A DNA stretch of 64,000 nt from JBGAHD01 sp044226395. GTDB taxonomy: Bacteria; Pseudomonadota; Gammaproteobacteria; Xanthomonadales; Ahniellaceae. The stretch is taken from NCBI GenBank assembly GCA_044226395.1, contig JBGAHD010000004.1, positions 186,001 to 250,000 on the forward strand, given 5' to 3'. Numbering within the stretch: position 1 is the first letter of the stretch; each line of letters starts with the position of its first letter. Below the pieces are notes generated by a model, which saw nothing but the letters and a program-made list of their open reading frames with translations, did not search any database and had not been told where the DNA came from. This document shows positions 7,923-16,455 of the stretch, one piece after another. Position numbers and translations under genes: made by a program.

Positions 7923-8464
7923 GCCGACTACGCATCTACGACGAAAACGCGCCCGACAAGACCTTGCTGCATTCGACCGAGCACGCCGTGATCGCGCGCG
8001 AGCTCGGCGCGATTGGCGTGCGTTTCGAGCGCTGGCAGGCGAATGCGCCGGTCAAGCCCGGCGACAGCCCCGAGTCGGTGATCGCGGCCTATCGCGCCGA
8101 CATCGATCGCCTGATGCGCGAGAACGGCTATCAGGCCGTGGACGTGGTCAGCCTCAATCCCGATCACCCGCAAAAAGCCGAGTTCCGCCAGAAGTTCCTC
8201 AACGAGCACACGCATTCCGAGGACGAAGTGCGCTTCTTCGTCGCGGGCGAAGGCCTGTTCTCGCTGCATCCGGGCGAGCGCGTGTACGAAGTGCTGTGCC
8301 AGCAAGGCGATCTGATCGGCGTGCCCGACAACACGCGGCATTGGTTCGACATGGGGCCCAATCCCTACTTCATCGCCATTCGCCTGTTCACCAATCCGGC
8401 GGGCTGGGTGGCGAATTTCACCGGCGATACCATCGCCGAACGCTTTCCGCGACTGGCGAACTAA
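7919..8464 (+). CDS. mtnD: Acireductone dioxygenase
   Basis: A 181-residue cupin that oxidises the acireductone intermediate of methionine salvage to the keto-acid precursor of methionine (Fe form) or to a CO-producing off-path product (Ni form). The metal ligands H97, H99 and E103 (HTHSEDE) and H141 (NTRHW) are all visible. The ATG overlaps the mtnB stop (ATGA), indicating translational coupling. mtnC follows five bases downstream. Confidence 0.95.
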   Translation: MSRLRIYDENAPDKTLLHSTEHAVIARELGAIGVRFERWQANAPVKPGDSPESVIAAYRADIDRLMRENGYQAVDVVSLNPDHPQKAEFRQKFLNEHTHSEDEVRFFVAGEGLFSLHPGERVYEVLCQQGDLIGVPDNTRHWFDMGPNPYFIAIRLFTNPAGWVANFTGDTIAERFPRLAN

Positions 8465-8469
8465 GACGC

Positions 8470-9162
8470 ATGGGACGCACGGTCATCCTCACGGACATCG
8501 AGGGCACGACGAGTTCGGTGAGCTTCGTCAAGGATGTGCTCTTTCCCTACGCGCGCGCGCGCTTGCCCGATTTCGTGCGCGCGCATCGCGATGAACCCGC
8601 GGTGCGCGAGCAGCTCGATCAGACCGCGCGTGACGCGGGCATCGATCCAACAGATATCGAAGCACTGATCGCCACGCTGATCGCCTGGATCGACGAGGAC
8701 CGCAAGGCCACGCCGCTCAAGGCCCTGCAAGGCATGATCTGGGACGCGGGATATCGCGAGCGCGATTTCGTCGCGCACATCTACGACGACGCGCTGACGG
8801 CGCTGCGTCGCTGGCGCAAGGCCGGGCATCGCATCTATGTCTACAGCTCGGGCTCGGTGCCTGCGCAGAAGCTGTACTTCGCGCACACCACGGCGGGTGA
8901 TCTGACCTCGCTGTTCTCGGGCTATTTCGACACCACGATCGGGCCGAAGAAGGATACCGAGTCCTATCGCCGCATCGCGCAGCAGATCGGCGTCACGCCC
9001 ACGGACGTGATCTTTCTGTCCGATCTAGAGGCCGAGGTCGACGCCGCGCGGGCCGCGGGCATGCGCACGGCCTGGGTGCGTCGCGATCTGCATCGCGAGG
9101 CCTCGCTCGAAGCGCAGCAGCGGCACCAGACCGTGCGCGAGTTTGGGCCGATCGAGCCCTGA
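8470..9162 (+). CDS. mtnC: Acireductone synthase (enolase-phosphatase E1)
   Basis: A 230-residue HAD-superfamily enzyme that enolises and dephosphorylates 2,3-diketo-5-methylthiopentyl-1-phosphate, feeding MtnD. Motif I is DIEGTTSS (residues 9-16), motif II YSSGSVPAQ, the lysine is in GPKKDTESY and motif III is FLSDLEAEVDAA. It is the last gene of mtnB-mtnD-mtnC; mtnA and the methylthioribose kinase are not in the window. Confidence 0.95.
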   Translation: MGRTVILTDIEGTTSSVSFVKDVLFPYARARLPDFVRAHRDEPAVREQLDQTARDAGIDPTDIEALIATLIAWIDEDRKATPLKALQGMIWDAGYRERDFVAHIYDDALTALRRWRKAGHRIYVYSSGSVPAQKLYFAHTTAGDLTSLFSGYFDTTIGPKKDTESYRRIAQQIGVTPTDVIFLSDLEAEVDAARAAGMRTAWVRRDLHREASLEAQQRHQTVREFGPIEP

Positions 9163-9183
9163 GCCGAGCACCTTGAGTCACGC

Positions 9184-10599
9184 ATGAGCCCGATCGAAGC
9201 CTTCCTTCGCAGCCTGCTGAGCCTGCTGTTGTGGCGCCGGCCGCGCTTCGCTCCGCCGGCGCTGGGGCCAGGGTATTTCTTGATCGCGGCGGCGCTGTGC
9301 TTTGTCGAGGGGATCGTGTCGAGTTCGATCGCGACCGATACGCCACGCGAGTTCAGCATCGCCGGTGGCAAGGGCATCGCGGCCTTCGTGATCGGCGCCT
9401 TCGTGCTGGTGTATTTGATCACGCACCTGCTGCGGCGACCGGCCTTATTGTGGCCGCTGGCCACGTACAGCCTGACGTTGTTCGCGTTGATCAATCTTTT
9501 CGGCGATCTGGTGTGGGCCCTGACGCGCGATTCGACGTGGATCGATGTCGTGAAGCTGTTCTGGGCCGTTGTGCTGGGCATGGCTTTCTGGCTGTATTTC
9601 GCGCTTAATGCCTGGTTCGACTGGTATGGCCGCGCGCATCCCTGGCCGGCGCGCTTGTTCCTGGGAGGCGGCTTGATCGTGGCGCTGTTCGTGTTGCCCT
9701 TCATGGGCTTCAACGGCGACTTCTATCAGACGACTTACGACGAAGACGACTACGACTACACGCCCGACTACGATTCCGAACTGCTGATGAGCGAGCAGTT
9801 CTCGCGCGTCGACGCGGCGCTGGCCAAGCTGCGCGCGCAAACGCCGGGACAGATCGATTTGTACGTGCTGACCTTCGGTGGCGATGGCGCCGAGGACGTG
9901 TTCCGCAACGAGACCTTTCACGCCGCGCGCCTGTTCGGCGAGCGCTTCGGCGCCGAGGGCCGCGTGCTGAGCCTGATCAACAACGCGCAAACGCTCGACA
10001 GTTATCCGCTGGCCACGCGCAGCAATCTACGCCGCGCGCTGCTGGGCCTGGGCAAGATCATCGATCGCGACGAGGACTTGGTGGTGATCGTGCTGTCCTC
10101 GCACGGCAGCAAGGATCCGGAGATCTATGTCGCGCAGGATTATCTGCCGCTCAACAACGTCGCCCCGGGCGATGTGGCCGAGGCGATCAGCGATGCCGGC
10201 ATTCGCTATCGCGGCGTGATCATATCGGCCTGTTATGCCGGGGGATTCATTCCGGCGCTGCGCAATGACGCGGCCGCGGTACTGACCGCCGCGCGCGCCG
10301 ATCGCACGAGTTTTGGCTGTGGCGCGGATTCCGACATCACGTATTTTGGCCGCGCGCTGTTCGTCGAGGCCTTGAACGCCAGCGCCGATCTCGACGAAGC
10401 CTTCGCCAAAACGCGCGAAGCGATCGCTCAACGCGAGCGCGAAGAAAAGAAGACGCCCTCGGAACCCCAAGCCGCCATTGGCGCGGGCTTCGACGCGCAG
10501 TGGCGCGCGTATATCCAGGCCAATCCGCCGGGCGAGCCAGTGGCGTTCGCGATCGACGACGGCTCGGCCAAGACCACGGCCGCGAGTAAGACGCGCTAG
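9184..10599 (+). CDS. Membrane-anchored C13 (legumain-like) peptidase
   Basis: A 471-residue protein with four or five hydrophobic segments in residues 20-180, an acidic linker (DEDDYDYTPDYDSE, about 188-201) and a C-terminal caspase-fold domain. The catalytic dyad of family C13 is visible: H307 in VLSSHGS and C350 in IISACYAGG. Bacterial members are a poorly studied branch of the legumain/GPI-transamidase family; substrates are unknown. It lies 21 bases after mtnC and may be transcribed with it without sharing its function. Its end overlaps the convergent GDPD gene by four bases. Confidence 0.85.
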   Translation: MSPIEAFLRSLLSLLLWRRPRFAPPALGPGYFLIAAALCFVEGIVSSSIATDTPREFSIAGGKGIAAFVIGAFVLVYLITHLLRRPALLWPLATYSLTLFALINLFGDLVWALTRDSTWIDVVKLFWAVVLGMAFWLYFALNAWFDWYGRAHPWPARLFLGGGLIVALFVLPFMGFNGDFYQTTYDEDDYDYTPDYDSELLMSEQFSRVDAALAKLRAQTPGQIDLYVLTFGGDGAEDVFRNETFHAARLFGERFGAEGRVLSLINNAQTLDSYPLATRSNLRRALLGLGKIIDRDEDLVVIVLSSHGSKDPEIYVAQDYLPLNNVAPGDVAEAISDAGIRYRGVIISACYAGGFIPALRNDAAAVLTAARADRTSFGCGADSDITYFGRALFVEALNASADLDEAFAKTREAIAQREREEKKTPSEPQAAIGAGFDAQWRAYIQANPPGEPVAFAIDDGSAKTTAASKTR

Positions 10600-11537
10600 G
10601 ACGGCAGCGGCGCGACGTGAAACTGCGCGCGCGCGGTCAAAGCGGTCGCGGGAAAATCGGCGAAGACGGCGTCCACGCCCAGATCAAAGGCGAGGCGCAG
10701 TTCATCGCGCACATCGCCAAATCGCGGATCGACGCGATCGTCGCGATACGTCCACGTGTGAATCTCGAGATTGGCCGCATGCGCGCGCGCGACCAGGCCC
10801 GCGTCGCCGCCCCGCTCGTCGATCAAGGCGCCCTTGGCGATGCCCAGGCCCGACAGGCCATCGCGCGCGAGTTCGGTCAGATCGGCGTCGGTGAGCGCGC
10901 GCGCTTGTTCCTCGTCAAGCAACCAAAAAGTGCGAACCGCGCGCGCCGCGCGCACGCGATCGAGCGTGGCGCGGTCGAAGCATTGCAGCCATACCGGCGG
11001 TTCGACTTTGTTCGGGTAGCGCGTGTTGAGCACTTGCACGAACAGACTCGCGATATCCAGGCCGCGCGCGGCGAATTCGCGCGGATGCTTGAGTTCGGGA
11101 TAAGCCAGCAACTCGCGTCGGCCGCTGGCGCGCGCGCGATCGAGCAGATCGAGCACGCTGGTGAACCGCGGCACGTTGTAGCGCCCGTCGAAATCACGCG
11201 AACGCCCGGCCTGCGGTTGAATGGCGCGAAGGCTGTCGACGGCGCTGGCGTCGAGTTCGTCGACCAGCCAATCGATACCGCCATCGTCGAAACGATGCAG
11301 ACGCGAGGCCAGTTCGTGACGACGCGCGACATCGGTGCTGCGCTTGAGGCCGCGATCGTGGCGCGCGTAGAGCACGCCATCGCGACTGACCACGAGATCG
11401 GGTTCGATCAAATCCGCGCCTTGATCGATCGCCAGTTCATACCCGGCCAGGGTATGTTCGGGACGCAGACCGCTGGCGCCGCGATGCGCGATCACGCGCG
11501 GCGGTCGTCGGTCCAGGGTCTTCCAATCGAAGTCCAT
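10596..11537 (-). CDS. Glycerophosphodiester phosphodiesterase
   Basis: A 313-residue TIM-barrel enzyme with the GDPD signature VIAHRGASGLRPEHTLAGYE near residue 15 and EPDLVVSRDGVLYARHD near residue 45, giving the catalytic histidines and acidic metal ligands. It hydrolyses glycerophosphodiesters to glycerol-3-phosphate and an alcohol. There is no signal peptide, so the cytoplasmic UgpQ role fits better than the periplasmic GlpQ one. It begins 79 bases after hisIE on the same strand without an obvious terminator between, so read-through from the his operon is possible. Confidence 0.88.
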   Translation of the reverse strand: MDFDWKTLDRRPPRVIAHRGASGLRPEHTLAGYELAIDQGADLIEPDLVVSRDGVLYARHDRGLKRSTDVARRHELASRLHRFDDGGIDWLVDELDASAVDSLRAIQPQAGRSRDFDGRYNVPRFTSVLDLLDRARASGRRELLAYPELKHPREFAARGLDIASLFVQVLNTRYPNKVEPPVWLQCFDRATLDRVRAARAVRTFWLLDEEQARALTDADLTELARDGLSGLGIAKGALIDERGGDAGLVARAHAANLEIHTWTYRDDRVDPRFGDVRDELRLAFDLGVDAVFADFPATALTARAQFHVAPLPS

Positions 11538-11616
11538 CCGGCCAGTCTAGGCCGGAACGGGGCTAGCACAAGCAAACTTCTGTCACTTTGCCCGACGGGC
11601 GGGCCTGGCGAGGCCG

Positions 11617-12231
11617 TCAGCCGGCGTGACGCGCGCGCAGCACGGCGATGACCTGCTGCAGGTTCAGGCCGCGGGCGCGCAACAGCACCAGCAGGTGATA
11701 GACCAGATCGGCCGATTCACCGAGCAGGGCCGACTCGTCCTGGGCGACGGCGGCGAGCGCGGTCTCCACGCCTTCCTCGCCGACTTTTTGCGCGATGCGC
11801 CGCACGCCGCCTTCGAACAAGCGCGTGGTGTAGCTGTCGACCGGGCGTTCGCGTTCGCGTTCGGCGACCAAGTCATCGAGCTCGGCGAGAAACGCCAATG
11901 AAGGCCGCGCGGCGGCATCGAAGCAGGTCGGCGTGAGGCGATGGCAGACAGGCCCGTGCGGCCGCGCCAACACGAGAATCGTGTCGGCATCGCAATCAGC
12001 ATGCAGGCTCACGAGCGTCAGCACGTGACCCGAGCTCTCGCCCTTGGTCCAAAGGCGCTGCTTGCTGCGCGAGTAGAACGTCACCTGGCCGCTGTCGCGC
12101 GTGCGCGCCAAGGCGTCTTGATTCATGAAGCCGAGCATCAGCACCACGCCGGTGTCGGCGTGCTGGACAATGGCGGGCAACAAGCCTTCGCCCTTGTTCC
12201 AGTCCAATGCGTCGAGGGAGGTGTCGCTCAT
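11617..12231 (-). CDS. hisI: Bifunctional phosphoribosyl-AMP cyclohydrolase / phosphoribosyl-ATP pyrophosphatase
   Basis: A 204-residue HisIE fusion. Residues 1-110 are the cyclohydrolase (GEGLLPAIVQHADTGVVLMLGF, SRSKQRLWTKGESSG, and the HADCDADT/CH cysteine-histidine metal site); the remainder is the pyrophosphatase (TTRLFEGGVRRIAQKVGEEG, then VETALAA). It catalyses steps 2 and 3 of histidine synthesis. Much longer in-frame extensions upstream are rejected because ATG 12231 overlaps the hisF stop in an ATGA, as at most other junctions of the operon. Last his gene. Confidence 0.95.
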   Translation of the reverse strand: MSDTSLDALDWNKGEGLLPAIVQHADTGVVLMLGFMNQDALARTRDSGQVTFYSRSKQRLWTKGESSGHVLTLVSLHADCDADTILVLARPHGPVCHRLTPTCFDAAARPSLAFLAELDDLVAERERERPVDSYTTRLFEGGVRRIAQKVGEEGVETALAAVAQDESALLGESADLVYHLLVLLRARGLNLQQVIAVLRARHAG

Positions 12232-12995
12232 GGTCGCACCGCGATGCCGTGTTCGCGCAGATAGCGCTTGAGATCGGGCACGGCGATCGTGCCCGCGTGA
12301 AAGACCGTGGCGGCGAGTGCGCCATCGACATCGGCTTGCTCGAACACCTCGCGAAAATGGCTCATCGCGCCGGCGCCGCCCGAAGCGATCAGCGGCACGC
12401 GGCAGATCGCGCGCGCGGCGCGCAATTGCGCCAGATCGAAACCATCGCGCGTGCCGTCGTGACTCATGCAATTGAGCACGATCTCGCCGGCGCCGCGATC
12501 TTGCGCTTCGGCGATCCACGCCAGGGTGTCGCGCGCGAGGTCGCGCGTGCGCGTCGGGTCGCCCGTGTATTGGCTGACCAGATAGCCGCCGTCGACGCGG
12601 CGGCTGTCCACGCCCACGACCACGCATTGCACGCCGAATTCGCGCGCGAGCTCGTCGATCAGTTTAGGCCGCTCGAGCGCTGGCGAGTTGACGGAAATCT
12701 TGTCCGCGCCCGCGGTCAGCACGCGCCGCGCCTGTTCGACCGAGCGAATCCCGCCGGCGACGCAGAACGGAATGTCGAGATGACGACCGAGGCGACTGAC
12801 CCAATCGAGATCGGCCGTGCGGCCTTCGGGGCTGGCGGTGATGTCGTAGAACACCAGTTCGTCGGCGCCGGCGTCGCGATAGCGCAGCGCCAGTTCCTCG
12901 ATCTCGCCCATGATCACGTGATCGCGAAAGCGCACGCCCTTGACCACTTTGCCGTCACGCACGTCGAGGCAAGGAATCACGCGTCGCGTCAGCAT
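12228..12995 (-). CDS. hisF: Imidazole glycerol phosphate synthase cyclase subunit HisF
   Basis: A 255-residue TIM barrel starting MLTRRVIPCLDVRDGKVVKG, the diagnostic HisF N-terminus with the catalytic aspartate D11; the second catalytic aspartate lies in VLNCMSHDGTRDGFD. With HisH it makes imidazole glycerol phosphate and AICAR from PRFAR and glutamine-derived ammonia. It overlaps hisA by seven bases and hisIE by four. Confidence 0.97.
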   Translation of the reverse strand: MLTRRVIPCLDVRDGKVVKGVRFRDHVIMGEIEELALRYRDAGADELVFYDITASPEGRTADLDWVSRLGRHLDIPFCVAGGIRSVEQARRVLTAGADKISVNSPALERPKLIDELAREFGVQCVVVGVDSRRVDGGYLVSQYTGDPTRTRDLARDTLAWIAEAQDRGAGEIVLNCMSHDGTRDGFDLAQLRAARAICRVPLIASGGAGAMSHFREVFEQADVDGALAATVFHAGTIAVPDLKRYLREHGIAVRP

Positions 12996-13720
12996 TCCAG
13001 CAACTCCGTCAAGGTCACGCGCCCGGTCAGCAGCGCCTTGCCCACGATCAAACCGCCCGCGCCCATCGCGCGCGCGGCCACGGCGTCGGCGCTGTCGCGC
13101 ACGCCACCGGAGACTTGCACTTGCACGCGCGGGTGACGCGCGGTGAGCGCGCGGTAAAGTTCAAGATTGGGCCCGACCAGCATGCCGTCGCGCGCGATGT
13201 CGGTGCACAACAGATGCCGCAGATCGCCTTCGCGCGCGTAACGATCGACAAGATCGAATAGACCGAGTTCGGTGGTTTCGGTCCAGCCTTTCACGGGCAG
13301 GCGGAACACGCCTTGCGCATCGGCGCGTGTATCCAGCGCCACGCATACGCGCTCGCTACCGAAGCGCGCGATCCAGTCGAGCACGCGCTCGGGCTGAGCC
13401 ACGGCGACGGAACCGACGACGACGCGCGAAACGCCCGCGTCGAACAGCCCCTCGACATCGGCCAGATGCCGCACGCCGCCGCCACATTGCACGCGCAGGC
13501 CGCTGTCGGCGGCGAGGCTCGAGACCAAATCCAAATGCAAAAAGCGCCCTTCGCGTGCCGCGTCGAGGTCGACCACGTGCAACCAAGTCGCGCCCTCGCG
13601 CGCGAAACCGCGCGCGACGCCGAGCGGATCGTCGCTGTAACGCGTCTCGCGCGCATAGTCACCTTGGTCCAGGCGCACCACGCGACCGGCGCGGAGATCA
13701 ATGGCGGGATAGATCACCAT
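12989..13720 (-). CDS. hisA: Phosphoribosylformimino-5-aminoimidazole carboxamide ribotide isomerase
   Basis: A 243-residue TIM barrel, MVIYPAIDLRAGRVVRLDQG at the start and VDLDAAREG in the first phosphate site region. It isomerises ProFAR to PRFAR, step 4 of histidine synthesis. It begins one base after the hisH stop and overlaps hisF. Confidence 0.97.
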   Translation of the reverse strand: MVIYPAIDLRAGRVVRLDQGDYARETRYSDDPLGVARGFAREGATWLHVVDLDAAREGRFLHLDLVSSLAADSGLRVQCGGGVRHLADVEGLFDAGVSRVVVGSVAVAQPERVLDWIARFGSERVCVALDTRADAQGVFRLPVKGWTETTELGLFDLVDRYAREGDLRHLLCTDIARDGMLVGPNLELYRALTARHPRVQVQVSGGVRDSADAVAARAMGAGGLIVGKALLTGRVTLTELLEC

Positions 13721-13721
13721 G

Positions 13722-14318
13722 TCAGCACATTACGAAGTTGGCGAGCAGCCGCGCGCCGACACCGGCCGAGCGCTCGGGATGGAATTGCGCGCCGAAGAAG
13801 TTGTTCTGCTTCACGATGGCCGAGAACGCGCCGCCGTAGTCGCAGGTGCTCAAGGTGTACTCGCCCACCGGCGCGGCATAGCTGTGCACGAAGTAGGCGT
13901 AGGCCTCGGGACCGAAATCGCGCGTCAGCGGCGACTCGCGCACCGCGTCGAGCCGATTCCAGCCCATGTGCGGCACACGGCCGCACCGCGATGCGTCGAA
14001 CTTGCGCACGCGGCCGGCAATCAGACCGAGACAGGTCTCGTCGCCCTCCTCCGTGCCTTCGAACAACAACTGCATGCCGAGGCAAATGCCGAGCACGGGT
14101 TGCTTCAAGCCACGCACCACGTCGACCAAGCCCGCCTCGCGCAGCTTGCGCATGGCCGGCGCCGCGGCGCCGACGCCGGGCAAGACCACATGCGTGGCCG
14201 CGGCGATTTCGTCGGCCTTGGCGCTGGCGCGCGCGGCGATGCCCGCGCGCGCGAACGCGGCCAGCACGGAACCGAGATTGGCCACGCCCGAATCGATCAC
14301 CACCACATCGACCGCCAT
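13722..14318 (-). CDS. hisH: Imidazole glycerol phosphate synthase glutaminase subunit HisH
   Basis: A 198-residue class I glutamine amidotransferase: VVIDSGVANLGSV at the start, the nucleophile in PVLGICLGMQLLFEG and the His/Glu pair in GAQFHPERS. It supplies ammonia to HisF. ATG 14318 is chosen over in-frame upstream starts because it overlaps the hisB stop by one base (TGATG) and begins directly with the family's conserved strand. Confidence 0.95.
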   Translation of the reverse strand: MAVDVVVIDSGVANLGSVLAAFARAGIAARASAKADEIAAATHVVLPGVGAAAPAMRKLREAGLVDVVRGLKQPVLGICLGMQLLFEGTEEGDETCLGLIAGRVRKFDASRCGRVPHMGWNRLDAVRESPLTRDFGPEAYAYFVHSYAAPVGEYTLSTCDYGGAFSAIVKQNNFFGAQFHPERSAGVGARLLANFVMC

Positions 14319-15385
14319 CACAACACGCCCTTGGTGCTGGGCAGGGCCTCGCCCTCGCGCCGAAACGCCATGCGCAAGGCGCGCGCCACGGCCTTGAAAC
14401 ATGCCTCGACCACGTGATGCGTGTTCTCGCCGGCCACGCTCAGGTGCAGATTGGCGCCCAAGGTCTCGCACAGCGAGCGGAAGAAGTGCGGCACGAGTTC
14501 GGTCGGCAGATCGCCGACGCGCTCGCGCTCGAAGCGGCCGTTGAACACGAAGTAAGGGCGACCCGAGAGATCGAGCAAGGCCTCGGCGCGCGCCTCATCC
14601 ATCGGCAGCGAGAACCCATAGCGGCCGATGCCGCGCTTGTCGCCCAGCGCTTGTCGCAAGGCTTGACCGAGTGCGAGCGCGCAGTCCTCGACCGTGTGGT
14701 GTTCATCGATGTGCGTATCGCCGGCGCAGGTCAGCGTCAACGCGATGCCCGCGTGCCGACCGATCTGTTCGAGCATGTGATCGAAGAAGCCCACGCCCGT
14801 AGCGACTTCGGCATGCGTCTCCCGATCCAAATCGACGCGCACGCGAATGCGCGTCTCGCGCGTCTCGCGCGTGACTTCGGCGATGCGCGGCCGATCGGCC
14901 AGCACGCGCGCGATCTCGGCCCAGTCAAAGGCACCGGGACCGAGTTTGAAACCGCGAATGCCGAGGTTCCGCGCGAACTCGATATCGGTATCGCGATCAC
15001 CCACCATCGCGCTGGCCGCGAAATCCATGCGACCGCCGCGCAAATAGTCCAAGGCCAATCCAATACCGGGCTTGCGCGTGGGCAAGTTTTCGTGCGCGAA
15101 GCTGCGGTCGACCAGCACTTCGTCAAACGTGATGCCTTGGGAATTGAACACCTGCAGCATCAAGCGATGCACGCGCTCGTAGTGTTCGATCGGAAAGCTC
15201 GCCGTGCCCAGGCCATCCTGATTGGTCACGACGACGAAGCGATAGCCCGCGTCGCGCAGTTTCAACATCGCTGGAATCACGTCGGGCACGAGCGCGAACT
15301 TCTCCAGACTGTCGACCTGTTGATCGGGCGGTTCCACGATCAAGGTGCCGTCGCGATCGACGAAGAGAATCTTCTGCCCGCTCAT
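14318..15385 (-). CDS. hisB: Bifunctional histidinol-phosphatase / imidazoleglycerol-phosphate dehydratase
   Basis: A 355-residue fusion of the enterobacterial/xanthomonad type. Residues 1-165 form a HAD phosphatase (ILFVDRDGTLIVEPPD, VVVTNQDGLGT, and MVGDRDTDIEFA); residues 166-355 form the dehydratase with the metal-binding HIDEHHTVEDCAL and GENTHHVVEA motifs. It performs the dehydration (step 6) and the penultimate dephosphorylation of histidine synthesis. ATGA overlap with hisC upstream. Confidence 0.97.
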   Translation of the reverse strand: MSGQKILFVDRDGTLIVEPPDQQVDSLEKFALVPDVIPAMLKLRDAGYRFVVVTNQDGLGTASFPIEHYERVHRLMLQVFNSQGITFDEVLVDRSFAHENLPTRKPGIGLALDYLRGGRMDFAASAMVGDRDTDIEFARNLGIRGFKLGPGAFDWAEIARVLADRPRIAEVTRETRETRIRVRVDLDRETHAEVATGVGFFDHMLEQIGRHAGIALTLTCAGDTHIDEHHTVEDCALALGQALRQALGDKRGIGRYGFSLPMDEARAEALLDLSGRPYFVFNGRFERERVGDLPTELVPHFFRSLCETLGANLHLSVAGENTHHVVEACFKAVARALRMAFRREGEALPSTKGVL

Positions 15386-16455
15386 ACCGCCACCTCGTCG
15401 CGACTCAACACGTCGATCACGGCGTCGTTCTCCTCGCGCAGGCCCACGGTGATGCGCAAGGCATCGGCCAGACCCGGATAGTGCGTGACGTCGCGCACGA
15501 CCACGCCGCGCGCGAGCAAGCGGCGATAGGCGCCGGCCGCGTCATCGAATCGCGCAACCACGAAATTTCCCGCAGAGGGCAGCACCGCGCGAACGCCCGG
15601 CAAGCCGGCGAGCGCGCGCGCCAGACGCGTCCGCTCGTCGCGCGTGCGCGCGATGTGTTCGCGCGTGATCGCCAGCGCCGCCGGCGTCAGCGCGGCCAAA
15701 GCCGCGGTCACGCAAGGCACGGGCAAGGGATACGGCGCCATCAGCCGTCGACAGAACGCGATGACCTCTGGCGCCGCGATCAAGACGCCGATGCGCGCGC
15801 CGGCTAGGCCATGGGCCTTGGACAAGGTGCGCAGCACGGCCAGGTTCTCGTAGTCGCGCAAGGCTGTCGCCACGCTGTCGAGATCGGAGAACTCGAGATA
15901 GGCCTCGTCAACAACGACCATGGCGCGCCCGGCTAAATCGCGCGCGAGGCGCAAGATGTCTTCTCGCGAGGTCGTCGAACCCGTCGGATTGTTGGGATTG
16001 CACACGTACACCAGCCGCGTGTTCTCGTTCACCGCGGCCCGCACCGCGTCGAACGGATACGCAAAGCCTTGCTCCGCGATCAAAGGCACGCGAACCACGC
16101 GCGCGCCTTGCACGTTGGCGCAGACCGCGTACATGCCGAAGGTCGGCGGCGCGATCAACACCTCGTCGATGCCGGCGCGGCAGAAGGCGCGCGTGAGCAG
16201 ATCGATGGCTTCGTCGCTGCCCCGACCGACCAGAACTTGTTCGGCGGCGACGTTGTAGAGCGTCGCCAGACGCTCGCGCAATTCGGCGGGTTGCGGATCG
16301 GGATAGCGATTGAGCGCATCGCCCGCGTCATCGCGCACGGGCCACGGCGATTCATTGGCATTGAGCCAGACGCGACCGCCGCTGGCCTCCATGCGCGCGG
16401 AGGAATAGCCGACCAGGTCGCGCAGATCAGGGCGCGCGCGCGCGAGCATGCTCAT
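15382..16455 (-). CDS. hisC: Histidinol-phosphate aminotransferase
   Basis: A 357-residue PLP enzyme of aminotransferase class I/II. It shows LNANESPWP near the N-terminus, VYVCNPNNPTGS, DEAYLEFS, and the PLP-lysine segment RTLSKAHGLAGARIG. It transaminates imidazole acetol phosphate with glutamate. ATG 16455 overlaps the hisD stop (ATGA); a longer in-frame start at 16542 would lie inside hisD and is rejected. Confidence 0.95.
   Translation of the reverse strand: MSMLARARPDLRDLVGYSSARMEASGGRVWLNANESPWPVRDDAGDALNRYPDPQPAELRERLATLYNVAAEQVLVGRGSDEAIDLLTRAFCRAGIDEVLIAPPTFGMYAVCANVQGARVVRVPLIAEQGFAYPFDAVRAAVNENTRLVYVCNPNNPTGSTTSREDILRLARDLAGRAMVVVDEAYLEFSDLDSVATALRDYENLAVLRTLSKAHGLAGARIGVLIAAPEVIAFCRRLMAPYPLPVPCVTAALAALTPAALAITREHIARTRDERTRLARALAGLPGVRAVLPSAGNFVVARFDDAAGAYRRLLARGVVVRDVTHYPGLADALRITVGLREENDAVIDVLSRDEVAV

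Noticed and set aside
10596..11537. GDPD gene as a member of the histidine pathway
   Set aside because: It follows hisIE on the same strand without a clear terminator, but the 79-bp gap and the unrelated enzyme chemistry give no support for a pathway role.
13313..15481. 722-codon frame antisense to hisA-hisH-hisB
   Set aside because: Composition is arginine/histidine-biased and it crosses three well-supported genes on the other strand.
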